Positions 7,074-12,788 of a DNA stretch of 15,838 nucleotides are shown here, piece after piece. The first letter of the stretch is position 1, and each line of letters starts with the position of its first letter. Below the pieces are notes generated by a model. The model saw only the letters and a program-made list of their open reading frames with translations. It had not been told where the DNA came from and did not search any database. Made by a program: the position numbers and the translations under genes. The stretch is from Oscillospiraceae bacterium (GTDB lineage: Bacteria; Bacillota; Clostridia; Oscillospirales; Ruminococcaceae): positions 1 through 15,838 of the forward strand of contig JAFYEQ010000234.1 of the NCBI GenBank assembly GCA_017544185.1. Reading direction: 5' to 3'.

Positions 7074-7832
7074 ATGAAGGCAAGACAGGAGCTCAACGCT
7101 CTGCTGTATAGATACAAGATGGACGGACGCAGGCTCACCGAGGATATGCCCCATCAGGCATACGCCCTGATATGCGGCGGTGATACGGTATCCGTCGGAG
7201 ATGCCCTCGCACGGGGAGATATGGGTCTGCTCACAGATGACAGGATCCTGTCCCGCGACCCGCTGCAGAACATAAAGTATCACTTCGTGATGTCTGCGTC
7301 CGCCATCGCCTCCGCATGCATGGACGCGGGTATGGGACAGACCGAGGCACATGCCCTGTGCGACCTGTATATGCTCAAGGCTGACGAGGGCGCCACATCG
7401 GAGAGCATACGCTCGCTCTATAAGGATATGTGTCTCGACTTCACAGAACGTATGCAGGAGATACGCAAGGAGACGGTGATATCGCTACATATACGCAGAT
7501 GCATAGACTACATATACGAGAACTTGGGCGCCGATCTCTCCGTGAACGCACTGGCAGCCGCGGAGGGGCTCCATCCCGCCTATCTGTCAAGACTGTTCAG
7601 GCAGGAGACGGGGATCCCCCTGAAGCGCTTCGTCAAGGAGGCGCGGGTGGATACCGCTCAAAACCTACTGCGGCTGACGGACCTGAGCTGCTCGGTCATA
7701 TCCACATCTCTCGGCTTCTCCACCCAGAGCGTGTTCATAGCTGTGTTCAAGGAGATCGCGGGGATGACCCCCAAGGCCTACCGCGACAGATATTCCAAGC
7801 CCGTCAGCTCCCTAAGTGAGCGCAGTATATAG
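7074..7832 (+). CDS. AraC family transcriptional regulator
   Basis: A 252-residue regulator. Residues ~1-130 form an effector or dimerisation region with the clostridial pattern PLQNIKYHFVMSAS...AHALCDLYML. Residues ~139-245 are the double helix-turn-helix of AraC/XylS proteins: LSVNALAAAEGLHPAYLSRLF, GIPLKRFVKEAR, then the second helix pair CSVISTSLGFSTQSVFIAVFK and the signature GMTPKAYRDRY. The start at 7074 has AAGGTGG (7061-7067) 6 nt upstream and lies inside the predicted transcript; the in-frame ATG at 7011 lies at or before the transcription start. It is divergent from the MATE gene, so it probably controls that exporter and itself. Its 3' end overlaps the convergent HAD gene by 55 bp. 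Confidence 0.9.
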   Translation: MKARQELNALLYRYKMDGRRLTEDMPHQAYALICGGDTVSVGDALARGDMGLLTDDRILSRDPLQNIKYHFVMSASAIASACMDAGMGQTEAHALCDLYMLKADEGATSESIRSLYKDMCLDFTERMQEIRKETVISLHIRRCIDYIYENLGADLSVNALAAAEGLHPAYLSRLFRQETGIPLKRFVKEARVDTAQNLLRLTDLSCSVISTSLGFSTQSVFIAVFKEIAGMTPKAYRDRYSKPVSSLSERSI

Positions 7833-8467
7833 TCGGGGACCATATCTCCCGCATATGTGCCGCTCCTGTCGATGAGTGCTGCCCGCATCCCTACGGTATG
7901 CGGGCCCAGCACGTCGTCCGTGATGCTGTCCCCCACGAACAGGCAGTCGGACACGTCCCAGCCCATTTTTGTGACGATCGCGGTATAGAACGCGGGATCG
8001 GGCTTGTATGCCCGCAGGTCCTCGGAGGTGAATATGCGCTCACGGGGAAAATACCTCGAGAGCCCGTCCGCTTCCATGAAATGCAGTATCGGCGCGTTGT
8101 CGGTAACGGAGCCGATCACGTGATCTGTCCCCGCCGCGTCCAGAGCGTCAAGTGCGGCTATGGTGTCGGGGAACAGCTCCCGCCTGCCATAGAGCGTGTC
8201 GGTCATGGGCGCGATATGTTCGTAGGGATCTGCGTGTATGCCATACCTGATGAACATCTCCCCGAGGCTGCGGCAGAACATCTCCTGCTCCGTATCGAAG
8301 GGCTCCTCCCGCATCATACGGCGCTTTACGTCCTTCCACTCGGCATACCACCGCACGGGATCCGCATCACAGCCCACATCCTCAAGTATCCGCCGTGCAG
8401 CTTCCACAGAGCCGCTGCCCGTGTCTATCAGCGTGCCGAAGCAGTCGAATATGATATGTCTGAACAT
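7778..8467 (-). CDS. HAD family hydrolase (YjjG/haloacid dehalogenase-like, subfamily IA)
   Basis: A 229-residue cytosolic HAD phosphatase. Motif I is FDCFGTLID (nucleophile Asp8 and Asp/Phe variant DxF), motif II is IGSVTDN, motif III is AYKPDPAFY and motif IV is FVGDSITDDVLGP. DxFGTL in motif I is typical of the haloacid dehalogenase/YjjG branch, in which many members dephosphorylate nucleotides or sugar phosphates. The exact substrate is unknown. The start has GGAGGT (8476-8471) just upstream. It lies 40 bp behind bioY on the same strand and may be cotranscribed. The stop codon lies inside the converging AraC gene. Confidence 0.88.
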   Translation of the reverse strand: MFRHIIFDCFGTLIDTGSGSVEAARRILEDVGCDADPVRWYAEWKDVKRRMMREEPFDTEQEMFCRSLGEMFIRYGIHADPYEHIAPMTDTLYGRRELFPDTIAALDALDAAGTDHVIGSVTDNAPILHFMEADGLSRYFPRERIFTSEDLRAYKPDPAFYTAIVTKMGWDVSDCLFVGDSITDDVLGPHTVGMRAALIDRSGTYAGDMVPDYILRSLRELTGLEYLSR

Positions 8468-8494
8468 ACGACCTCCAATGATACATGAACGTAT

Positions 8495-8525
8495 GATACC
8501 GCCTTCCTATCGGGAGGGCGGTATC
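8495..8525 (-). other. Strong hairpin spanning the bioY stop codon
   Basis: GATACCGCCTTCC (8495-8507) and GGAGGGCGGTATC (8513-8525) are complementary at 12 of 13 positions, with a 5-nt loop. One arm is the last codons of bioY and the loop/arm junction holds its stop (8507-8509). No T-run follows on the minus strand, so it is not a standard terminator. It may protect the bioY message or reduce read-through into the HAD gene. Confidence 0.6.
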
Positions 8526-9061
8526 CTGTCTATGAGCGGCGTGACGCGCCTTGCCAGCAGCACGGCTACGGCCAGCTTTATGATGTCGGGTATGATGAAG
8601 GGGAACACGCACATCCCCAGCGCGGATAAGACCGAGATCTGGCCCTTGGTGCGGGTGTACAGCACCATGAACCATATCGTGCCGAAGGCATAGCAAAGCA
8701 GCAGTCCCAGCCCGAGAGCCGCGCACCTCACGGGAAGCTCGTCCGAGATAAAACGTGTCAGCAGCGTATAGCACAGCCCCATCAGCAGGAAGCCGAAGAT
8801 ATACCCGCCCGTCATACCGAAGAGCACCGCTGCGCCGCCCTTGAAGCCCGCGAACACGGGTATCCCTATCAGTCCCAGCACGACGTATACCGCTATGGAC
8901 AGGGTGCCGCGCCTGCCGCCCAGTATGGTCAGCGCCGCCGCCGCTCCGAAGGTCTGGAAGGTGATAGGCACGGCTCCCAGAGGCAGACTGATCCATGAGC
9001 ATACAGCTATCATCACCGCCATGAGCGATATATAGCACATATCCCTTAGCGTGATCTTCAT
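8507..9061 (-). CDS. bioY: Biotin ECF transporter substrate-binding protein BioY
   Basis: A 184-residue integral membrane protein, the S-component that binds biotin and works with the energising EcfA/A'/T module encoded elsewhere. Family features: LPLGAVPITFQTFGAAAALTILGGRRG (seen as PLGAVPITFQTF then LGGRRGTLSIAVYVVLGL), GIPVFAGFKGG, TGGYIFGFLL, and the C-terminal PFIIPDIIKLAVAVLLARRV. Six hydrophobic segments and the length fit BioY. The start at 9061 is chosen over 9079 because AAGGAGG (9075-9069) sits 7 nt upstream. Its promoter overlaps a BirA operator, so it should be repressed when biotin is plentiful. No biotin synthesis gene is in the window, which suggests uptake matters to the cell; this is inference. 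Confidence 0.95.
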   Translation of the reverse strand: MKITLRDMCYISLMAVMIAVCSWISLPLGAVPITFQTFGAAAALTILGGRRGTLSIAVYVVLGLIGIPVFAGFKGGAAVLFGMTGGYIFGFLLMGLCYTLLTRFISDELPVRCAALGLGLLLCYAFGTIWFMVLYTRTKGQISVLSALGMCVFPFIIPDIIKLAVAVLLARRVTPLIDRIPPSR

Positions 9062-9088
9062 GCATCCGCCTCCTTTCATAGTATCACA

Positions 9089-9105
9089 GCATCATTACAT
9101 GATGC
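9089..9105 (-). other. Perfect 7-bp hairpin in the bioY leader
   Basis: GCATCAT and ATGATGC flank a 3-nt loop, upstream of the ribosome site (9069-9075) and within the ~55-nt predicted leader. No riboswitch fold is recognisable. Confidence 0.45.
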
Positions 9106-9121
9106 CACATTATCCTATCAT

Positions 9122-9150
9122 ATTATACCTCACGCTCCGAAAATTGTAAA
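9122..9150 (-). promoter_or_regulatory. Sigma-A promoter of bioY
   Basis: On the minus strand, TTTACA (9150-9145), 17-nt spacer, TATAAT (9127-9122). The -35 box lies inside the left arm of the BirA operator, so a bound repressor would block RNA polymerase. The predicted start is near 9115. Confidence 0.8.
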
Positions 9151-9176
9151 CCTTATAATGTTAAGCAGTTTACAAT
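9143..9176. promoter_or_regulatory. BirA (biotin repressor) operator
   Basis: ATTGTAAAC (9143-9151) and GTTTACAAT (9168-9176) are perfect 9-bp inverted arms separated by 16 nt. This matches the known Firmicutes BirA signal TTGTWAAC-N14-16-GTTWACAA. It overlaps the bioY promoter, an expected BirA target. The combination of exact arms, spacing and downstream gene makes the call strong. Confidence 0.88.
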
Positions 9177-9191
9177 ATTTTTTTAAATCGG

Positions 9192-9220
9192 TTGACGACG
9201 GCCTGCAAGTGTGATATACT
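9192..9220 (+). promoter_or_regulatory. Sigma-A promoter of the DUF5104-like gene
   Basis: TTGACG (9192-9197), 17-nt spacer, TATACT (9215-9220), divergent from bioY. The BirA operator ends 15 nt before this -35, so an effect of BirA here is possible but less direct. Confidence 0.65.
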
Positions 9221-9283
9221 TGTACGCAGCGATGCTTTTACCTTCAACGTCCGTTTTCCCGTCCCGTATAAGGAGCTGATCAT

Positions 9284-10342
9284 ATGCAGGTCGCAATGGC
9301 GCTGGGAGTGCTGGTGGTGATCATCATCATCATAGGCATGATCATAGGGCTGCTCATAGGCGGCATAGTCCTCACCATCTTCACCTCGCGCAGACATAAA
9401 AAGCGCACCGCGCAGGGGCTGGGCTCCGACGCAGTGCAGGTGATCATGACTATAGGGTGTGTGATGCTGTACATCCTCCCCGTGGGGACGGCGCTGGCAC
9501 TGCTCCTCTCGCGGGGGAAGCTGGCGATAGACCGGATGCAGTATCAGGTGTTCACGGACAAGTGGCGGCATGAGATCGTGTTCGACACCATGGCCCAACA
9601 GGAATCCCTTGACGGGATGCTGGCGCTGGCTGAGGCAAGTGACGCCGATGCCATATACAAGGCGTTCTCGTCCGACAAGCAGAACGACAGTCTCCGCTCG
9701 GATATAGATAAGTTCCTGACAGAGTACCCCAAGGGGCTCTCGGAGTGTGAATGGTCCCGTCCCCGCGGCGGGTCGGGCGGCAACAACAGCGATGCCCATT
9801 TCACCGCCTCGTCCTCCGCCATAAAGGACGGACGGTACTGGTATATCTATATCAGCGGCTGCAATATGAACGACGACCCTGCCAAGGTGGGACTGGATAA
9901 GTTCATCATATACTCCCAAGAGGTATGCGCCCTTGACCGTGACTTCGACGGATACGGCGGCAAGGCCATAGTATGCGCCGTCACCCCCTCAAGACAGGTG
10001 GACGTGGTCATAATAAATGGCAACGCATACGAACGCGGACGCACCGGTCCGCCGATACCCTACGACGAAGTGCTGTCCGCGATAAAGGATATGTCTTCCT
10101 TAGATGAGTTCAAAGAAAGGTTCGGGGAGCCCGACGTGGACATCCCCCCCGACGGCTCCCCCTACGATGCGCATCGCCTCTACTGGTCGGTAGAGCCCGA
10201 CGGCGACCAGCCCCGCTTCATCAGAGTGGGGTATAATGCCCGCAGCGGCGATCTGGACAAGAGCTATACATCCATATGCGGCCGCGATGAGGACTATCAT
10301 GAGATATGGTTCACCGACGAAGGGAACATAAGAGAGAGTTGA
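9284..10342 (+). CDS. Membrane protein with DUF5104-like extracytoplasmic domain
   Basis: A 352-residue protein of unknown function. Residues ~5-33 form a very hydrophobic helix (VVIIIIIGMIIGLLIGGIVL), then a basic loop (SRRHKKR) and a second helix at ~50-78. Residues ~95-225 have a pattern I associate with DUF5104 lipoproteins: LAEASDADAIYKAFSS, DIDKFLTEYPKG, then GRYWYIYISGC. The last ~100 residues contain a charged tail (DEFKERFGEPDVDIPPDG) that resembles small outer-face or SmpA-like folds (GEP...). By the positive-inside rule the SRRHKKR loop faces the cytoplasm and the large domain lies outside. The start has AAGGAG (9270-9275) 8 nt upstream. It has its own promoter. The stop codon lies in a GAGAGTTGA repeat unit. 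Confidence 0.8.
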   Translation: MQVAMALGVLVVIIIIIGMIIGLLIGGIVLTIFTSRRHKKRTAQGLGSDAVQVIMTIGCVMLYILPVGTALALLLSRGKLAIDRMQYQVFTDKWRHEIVFDTMAQQESLDGMLALAEASDADAIYKAFSSDKQNDSLRSDIDKFLTEYPKGLSECEWSRPRGGSGGNNSDAHFTASSSAIKDGRYWYIYISGCNMNDDPAKVGLDKFIIYSQEVCALDRDFDGYGGKAIVCAVTPSRQVDVVIINGNAYERGRTGPPIPYDEVLSAIKDMSSLDEFKERFGEPDVDIPPDGSPYDAHRLYWSVEPDGDQPRFIRVGYNARSGDLDKSYTSICGRDEDYHEIWFTDEGNIRES

Positions 10343-10403
10343 ACGTGGAGAGTTGAGAGTTGAGATAACGAAGATCCAAACGGACCATTTCGACCATCTT
10401 GAC

Positions 10404-10430
10404 TCTCAACTCTCATATATCAACTCTGTC
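10404..10430. repeat. 27-nt direct repeat, copy 1
   Basis: Begins TCTCAACTCTCATAT and continues with a CAACTCT half-unit. It matches the copy at 10483-10509 at 24 of 27 positions. The two copies flank 52 bp that contain a perfect palindrome. Confidence 0.85.
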
Positions 10431-10435
10431 TTGTA

Positions 10436-10459
10436 GGGGCTGACCTGCGTGTCAGCCCC
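10436..10459. repeat. Perfect palindromic hairpin GGGGCTGAC/GTCAGCCCC
   Basis: Two 9-nt arms flank a 6-nt loop (CTGCGT). No T-run follows on either strand, so it is unlikely to be an ordinary terminator, although it could stop both convergent transcripts. The TTGTAGGGGC lead resembles REP-like palindromes I recall from gut Firmicutes genomes; this is a recollection, not a search result. Confidence 0.75.
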
Positions 10460-10482
10460 ATAGGATCGCTTAAATACCCCGT

Positions 10483-10509
10483 TCTCAACTCTCATATCCC
10501 AACTCTATC
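10483..10509. repeat. 27-nt direct repeat, copy 2
   Basis: Partner of 10404-10430. It reaches into the stop codon of alr (10508-10510 on the minus strand). Confidence 0.85.
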
Positions 10510-11665
10510 AATAATATTCCCTTACGGCGATAACATCGCCGTTCTCGGTGATCACACGGGGGACGCGCTTGGATATGCCGCATACGATCTCGTAGCCGAT
10601 GGTGTCCGTGAGAGCGGCGATATCATCGGCGGTGATGACCTCATCGCCGTCGCGCCCTATGAGCGTGACCTCGGTGCCCTCGTGTACATCGGGGATGCCT
10701 GTCACGTCGCACATGAGCTGATCCATACATATCCTGCCGACGATCGGCGCCCGATGTCCGCCTATGAGGACATAGCCCTTCCCGGACAGGGATCTGGGAT
10801 AGCCGTCGGCGTAGCCTATGGGCACTGTAGCCACCGCAGTCTCCCTGTCGGTGGTATATGTGCGCCCGTAGCTGATGCTCTTCCCTGCGGGGAGCACCTT
10901 CACGTAGCTCACTGCGGCCTTCAGATCCATCACGGGCAGCAGATCCACAGGCAAGGTCAGCGATCTGTCGGGCTTCAGCCCGTAGAGCAGTATACCGAAC
11001 CTCGCAAGAGTGCTGCGGGGATCGAAGTGTATCAGGCTCCCTGCGGAGTTGAGGCAGTGGGAATGGCGCAGGGGGATGTGCTCCCTGACACCGTCTGCCA
11101 CGGCGAAGAAGGCTCTCTTCTGCTCCTCGGTGTACGCGGTATCCTCTTCATCCGTGCTGTCAGCCGACGCAAAGTGGGTGAATATGCCGTCGAGCACTAT
11201 CCCGGGCAGCTCCGCCGCGGACAGCACCGCCTTCACAGCGTCCTCCGCCTGCTCGCCTATGCGTCCCATGCCCGTATCCACGGCCATATGTATCTTGACC
11301 TTTATGCCGCAGCGCACTGCCTCATCCGACAGCTCCTTCGCGTGGGCGTAGGATACCGCCGTCTGTATCACGTCGTTCTGTGACAGCTCCCCTGCGTATG
11401 ATGCGGGGGTATGGCCGAGTATGAGTATCTCCCCCGTGACGCCGTGCTCACGCAGAGTAAGCGCCTCGCGTATATTGGACACCGCAAAGAAGGATATCCC
11501 ATGGCGCCGCTCCAGATAGCTGGCTATGGTGCCGTCGTCGTGGCCGTAGGCGTTGGCCTTCACCACGCAGCATACCTGTGTATCCACAGCCCCGGAGAGC
11601 TGCTCTATGTTCTTTCCCAGTCTGTCGAGATGGATCTGCGCCCATGCCCGCTTCAAATATGACAT
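10508..11665 (-). CDS. alr: Alanine racemase
   Basis: A 385-residue PLP enzyme that interconverts L- and D-alanine for peptidoglycan. PLP-binding Lys36 lies in VVKANAYGH. Arg136 is in the GMGRIG segment. Tyr266 in ISYGRTY corresponds to the second catalytic base of the family, and RICMDQLM (311-318) is the conserved C-terminal segment. The TIM barrel plus beta domain length is standard. The start at 11665 gives the usual opening (MSYLKRAWAQIHLDRL) with GGTGAT just upstream; reading back to 11836 adds 57 residues unlike the family and runs into the promoter. It is monocistronic, with its own promoter 100 bp upstream, and is convergent with the DUF5104-like gene across a repeat island. Confidence 0.96.
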   Translation of the reverse strand: MSYLKRAWAQIHLDRLGKNIEQLSGAVDTQVCCVVKANAYGHDDGTIASYLERRHGISFFAVSNIREALTLREHGVTGEILILGHTPASYAGELSQNDVIQTAVSYAHAKELSDEAVRCGIKVKIHMAVDTGMGRIGEQAEDAVKAVLSAAELPGIVLDGIFTHFASADSTDEEDTAYTEEQKRAFFAVADGVREHIPLRHSHCLNSAGSLIHFDPRSTLARFGILLYGLKPDRSLTLPVDLLPVMDLKAAVSYVKVLPAGKSISYGRTYTTDRETAVATVPIGYADGYPRSLSGKGYVLIGGHRAPIVGRICMDQLMCDVTGIPDVHEGTEVTLIGRDGDEVITADDIAALTDTIGYEIVCGISKRVPRVITENGDVIAVREYY

Positions 11666-11730
11666 ATCATCACCGTTTTCGTTATCGTCTTCTCTTTGTG
11701 TAGGGCTCCAAAGGCGCCCCTGATATCTGT

Positions 11731-11770
11731 GCAAACATCCTTTATTGACCCTACGCAAACATGTTTTATT
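11731..11770. repeat. Tandem 16-nt repeat in the alr leader
   Basis: GCAAACATCCTTTATT (11731-11746) and GCAAACATGTTTTATT (11755-11770) match at 14 of 16 positions with a 24-nt period. They lie just downstream of the alr -10 box and could be binding sites for a regulator about two helical turns apart. Confidence 0.65.
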
Positions 11771-11796
11771 ATACCACGACGGGACAGATAAATCAA
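11768..11796 (-). promoter_or_regulatory. Sigma-A promoter of alr
   Basis: On the minus strand, TTGATT (11796-11791), 17-nt spacer, TATAAT (11773-11768), with TGG before the -10 (extended -10). The predicted start is near 11761, leaving a leader of ~96 nt. Confidence 0.75.
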
Positions 11797-11877
11797 TACT
11801 TTTATGTATATGACACATTATCGTCATATTGCACAAGATCTGCGTGGAAATATTTCCGTGTTTGACTAAAATAACTA

Positions 11878-11906
11878 TTTACATTTAGTAGGTTTTACGG
11901 TATAAT
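11878..11906 (+). promoter_or_regulatory. Sigma-A promoter of the XRE regulator, with palindrome over the -10
   Basis: TTTACA (11878-11883), 17-nt spacer, TATAAT (11901-11906). The -10 is part of the perfect 12-nt palindrome GTATAATTATAC (11900-11911), a candidate autoregulatory operator. An unrelated palindrome GGAAATATTTCC lies at 11846-11857, between the divergent promoters. Confidence 0.7.
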
Positions 11907-11961
11907 TATACAGCAAGTATTTTGTCCTTTTGTCTTTATGTATCGGCAGGTGGTGTACCCG

Positions 11962-12606
11962 GTGGCTACAGAGTTCTCTCGTATGATCACGCTCCTACGG
12001 AAGGAGCGTAAAATAAGCCAGAAGCAGGCAGCCGCCGATCTGGGCGTATCTCAGGCGCTCCTGTCGCACTATGAGAAAGGCATACGCGAATGCGGTCTGG
12101 AGTTTTTGGTCAAGACCGCTGACTATTACGGAGTAACATGTGACTATCTCCTGGGGCGTTCTGCCGAGCCCGGGACAGTCATCGAGAGCCCCGCCGACAC
12201 CGCTCCCCCCGTCCCTCAGGCCCAGAAGCGTCTGAGCGACAGCACAGCAGTGCTCTTCGGCATGGCAGAGGACAGCGGAGACCCCGCTATCCCCGGATAT
12301 ATCGAAAGGATACTCACACTGTCGGTATACAGAGTGTTCCGCACGCTGTACAGTGCCGACCCCAAGAACGACAGACGGTTCTTCACAGTGAGCGAGGCAG
12401 CTGCAGACGGTCTGGCTATGGCAGCCATAGAGCGCAGCAGGGCCCTGTCGGAGGAAGCAGTCCGCGAATGCGCCCTGTCTCAGACGGTGATCACCACCAA
12501 CTCCCTGACAGAGAGCTATCCGCTCTACGTATCCTCTTTGCTCAACCTCATCAAGAATGCGGAGAGCTATATCGGCGAGATAAAGCCCGCCCCCAAGGAC
12601 CAGTGA
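11962..12606 (+). CDS. XRE family helix-turn-helix regulator
   Basis: An N-terminal Cro/C1-type HTH spans the first ~60 residues: ITLLRKERKISQKQAAADLGVSQALLSHYEKG, readable as LRKERKISQKQAAADLG then VSQALLSHYEKGI, ending GVTCDYLLGRS. A Pro-rich linker follows (~residues 70-85). The ~130-residue C-terminal part is helical and of no family I recognise (YIERILTLSVYRVFRTL, TESYPLYVSSLLNLIKNAESYIGEI). The GTG at 11962 is preferred because AGGTGGTG (11948-11955) sits 6 nt upstream; the ATG at 11938 has no ribosome site but would extend the same frame by 8 residues. It lies directly upstream of ilvBN, with a terminator-like hairpin and a separate promoter between. A role in controlling ilvBN is a hypothesis. 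Confidence 0.85.
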   Translation: MATEFSRMITLLRKERKISQKQAAADLGVSQALLSHYEKGIRECGLEFLVKTADYYGVTCDYLLGRSAEPGTVIESPADTAPPVPQAQKRLSDSTAVLFGMAEDSGDPAIPGYIERILTLSVYRVFRTLYSADPKNDRRFFTVSEAAADGLAMAAIERSRALSEEAVRECALSQTVITTNSLTESYPLYVSSLLNLIKNAESYIGEIKPAPKDQ

Positions 12607-12611
12607 CATCG

Positions 12612-12639
12612 TGCCGCTCCGTCACCGCGCAGAGCGGCA
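12612..12639 (+). terminator. Terminator-like hairpin after the XRE gene
   Basis: TGCCGCTC (12612-12619) and GAGCGGCA (12632-12639) pair perfectly over a 12-nt loop, 5 nt after the stop codon. They are followed by TTATATATAG. The T-run is interrupted, so efficiency is uncertain. Confidence 0.6.
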
Positions 12640-12651
12640 TTATATATAGTC

Positions 12652-12667
12652 AGGAGTTAGGAGTTGA
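12652..12667. repeat. Diverged GGAGTTAGGAGTTGA repeat unit
   Basis: AGGAGTTAGGAGTTGA is a two-unit relative of the GAGAGTTGA repeats at 10334-10509 and 14912-14929. It lies just after the XRE hairpin. The rest of 12668-12720 holds ACGGT-CGT-ACCGT, a short palindrome, and no gene. Confidence 0.55.
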
Positions 12668-12723
12668 CGGGAACGGTCGTACCGTACATTACCGTCCGAC
12701 TGACGGCGCCGGTCACTTTCCTC

Positions 12724-12752
12724 TTGACTTATGACAAGATCTGTATTATAAT
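12724..12752 (+). promoter_or_regulatory. Sigma-A promoter of ilvBN, with palindrome over the -10
   Basis: TTGACT (12724-12729), 17-nt spacer, TATAAT (12747-12752), inside the palindrome TATAATTATA (12747-12756) that also overlies the XRE promoter. The predicted start near 12759 gives a ~30-nt leader, too short for a T-box or peptide attenuator. Confidence 0.78.
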
Positions 12753-12788
12753 TATATCATCACTATGTTCACGTATAAAGGAGCTGCC

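Larger units (their letters stand above)
10334..10510. repeat. Intergenic repeat island (GAGAGTTGA units)
   Basis: The stretch between the convergent DUF5104-like and alr genes holds no gene. It contains GAGAGTTGA at 10334-10342 (including the upstream stop codon), an 18-nt unit AGAGTTGAGAGTTGAGAT at 10349-10366, and inverted copies at 10404-10430 and 10483-10509. TGAGAGTTGAGA (10354-10365) and TCTCAACTCTCA (10404-10415) form a perfect 12-bp inverted pair. The last copy overlaps the alr stop codon (10508-10510). Confidence 0.85.

Noticed and set aside
8382..9065. 227-codon minus frame overlapping bioY
   Set aside because: It is a different frame from bioY on the same strand, with no domain pattern; bioY has conserved motifs and an ideal ribosome site.
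9170..9919. 249-codon minus frame across the bioY control region
   Set aside because: It runs through the BirA operator and is antisense to the membrane protein gene; its translation has no family features.
10436..10459. Ordinary intrinsic terminator for the DUF5104-like or alr gene
   Set aside because: The stem is strong but there is no T-run on either strand, and it is embedded in repeats. A termination role is not excluded, only not supported.
11666..11836. N-terminal extension of alanine racemase to 11836
   Set aside because: The 57 extra residues do not resemble the family and the region holds the alr promoter and leader repeats. The start at 11665 gives the standard N-terminus.
12607..12788. 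T-box or leader-peptide attenuator for ilvBN
   Set aside because: The promoter is at 12724-12752, leaving only ~30 nt of leader. No T-box sequence or run of Ile/Leu/Val codons is present.
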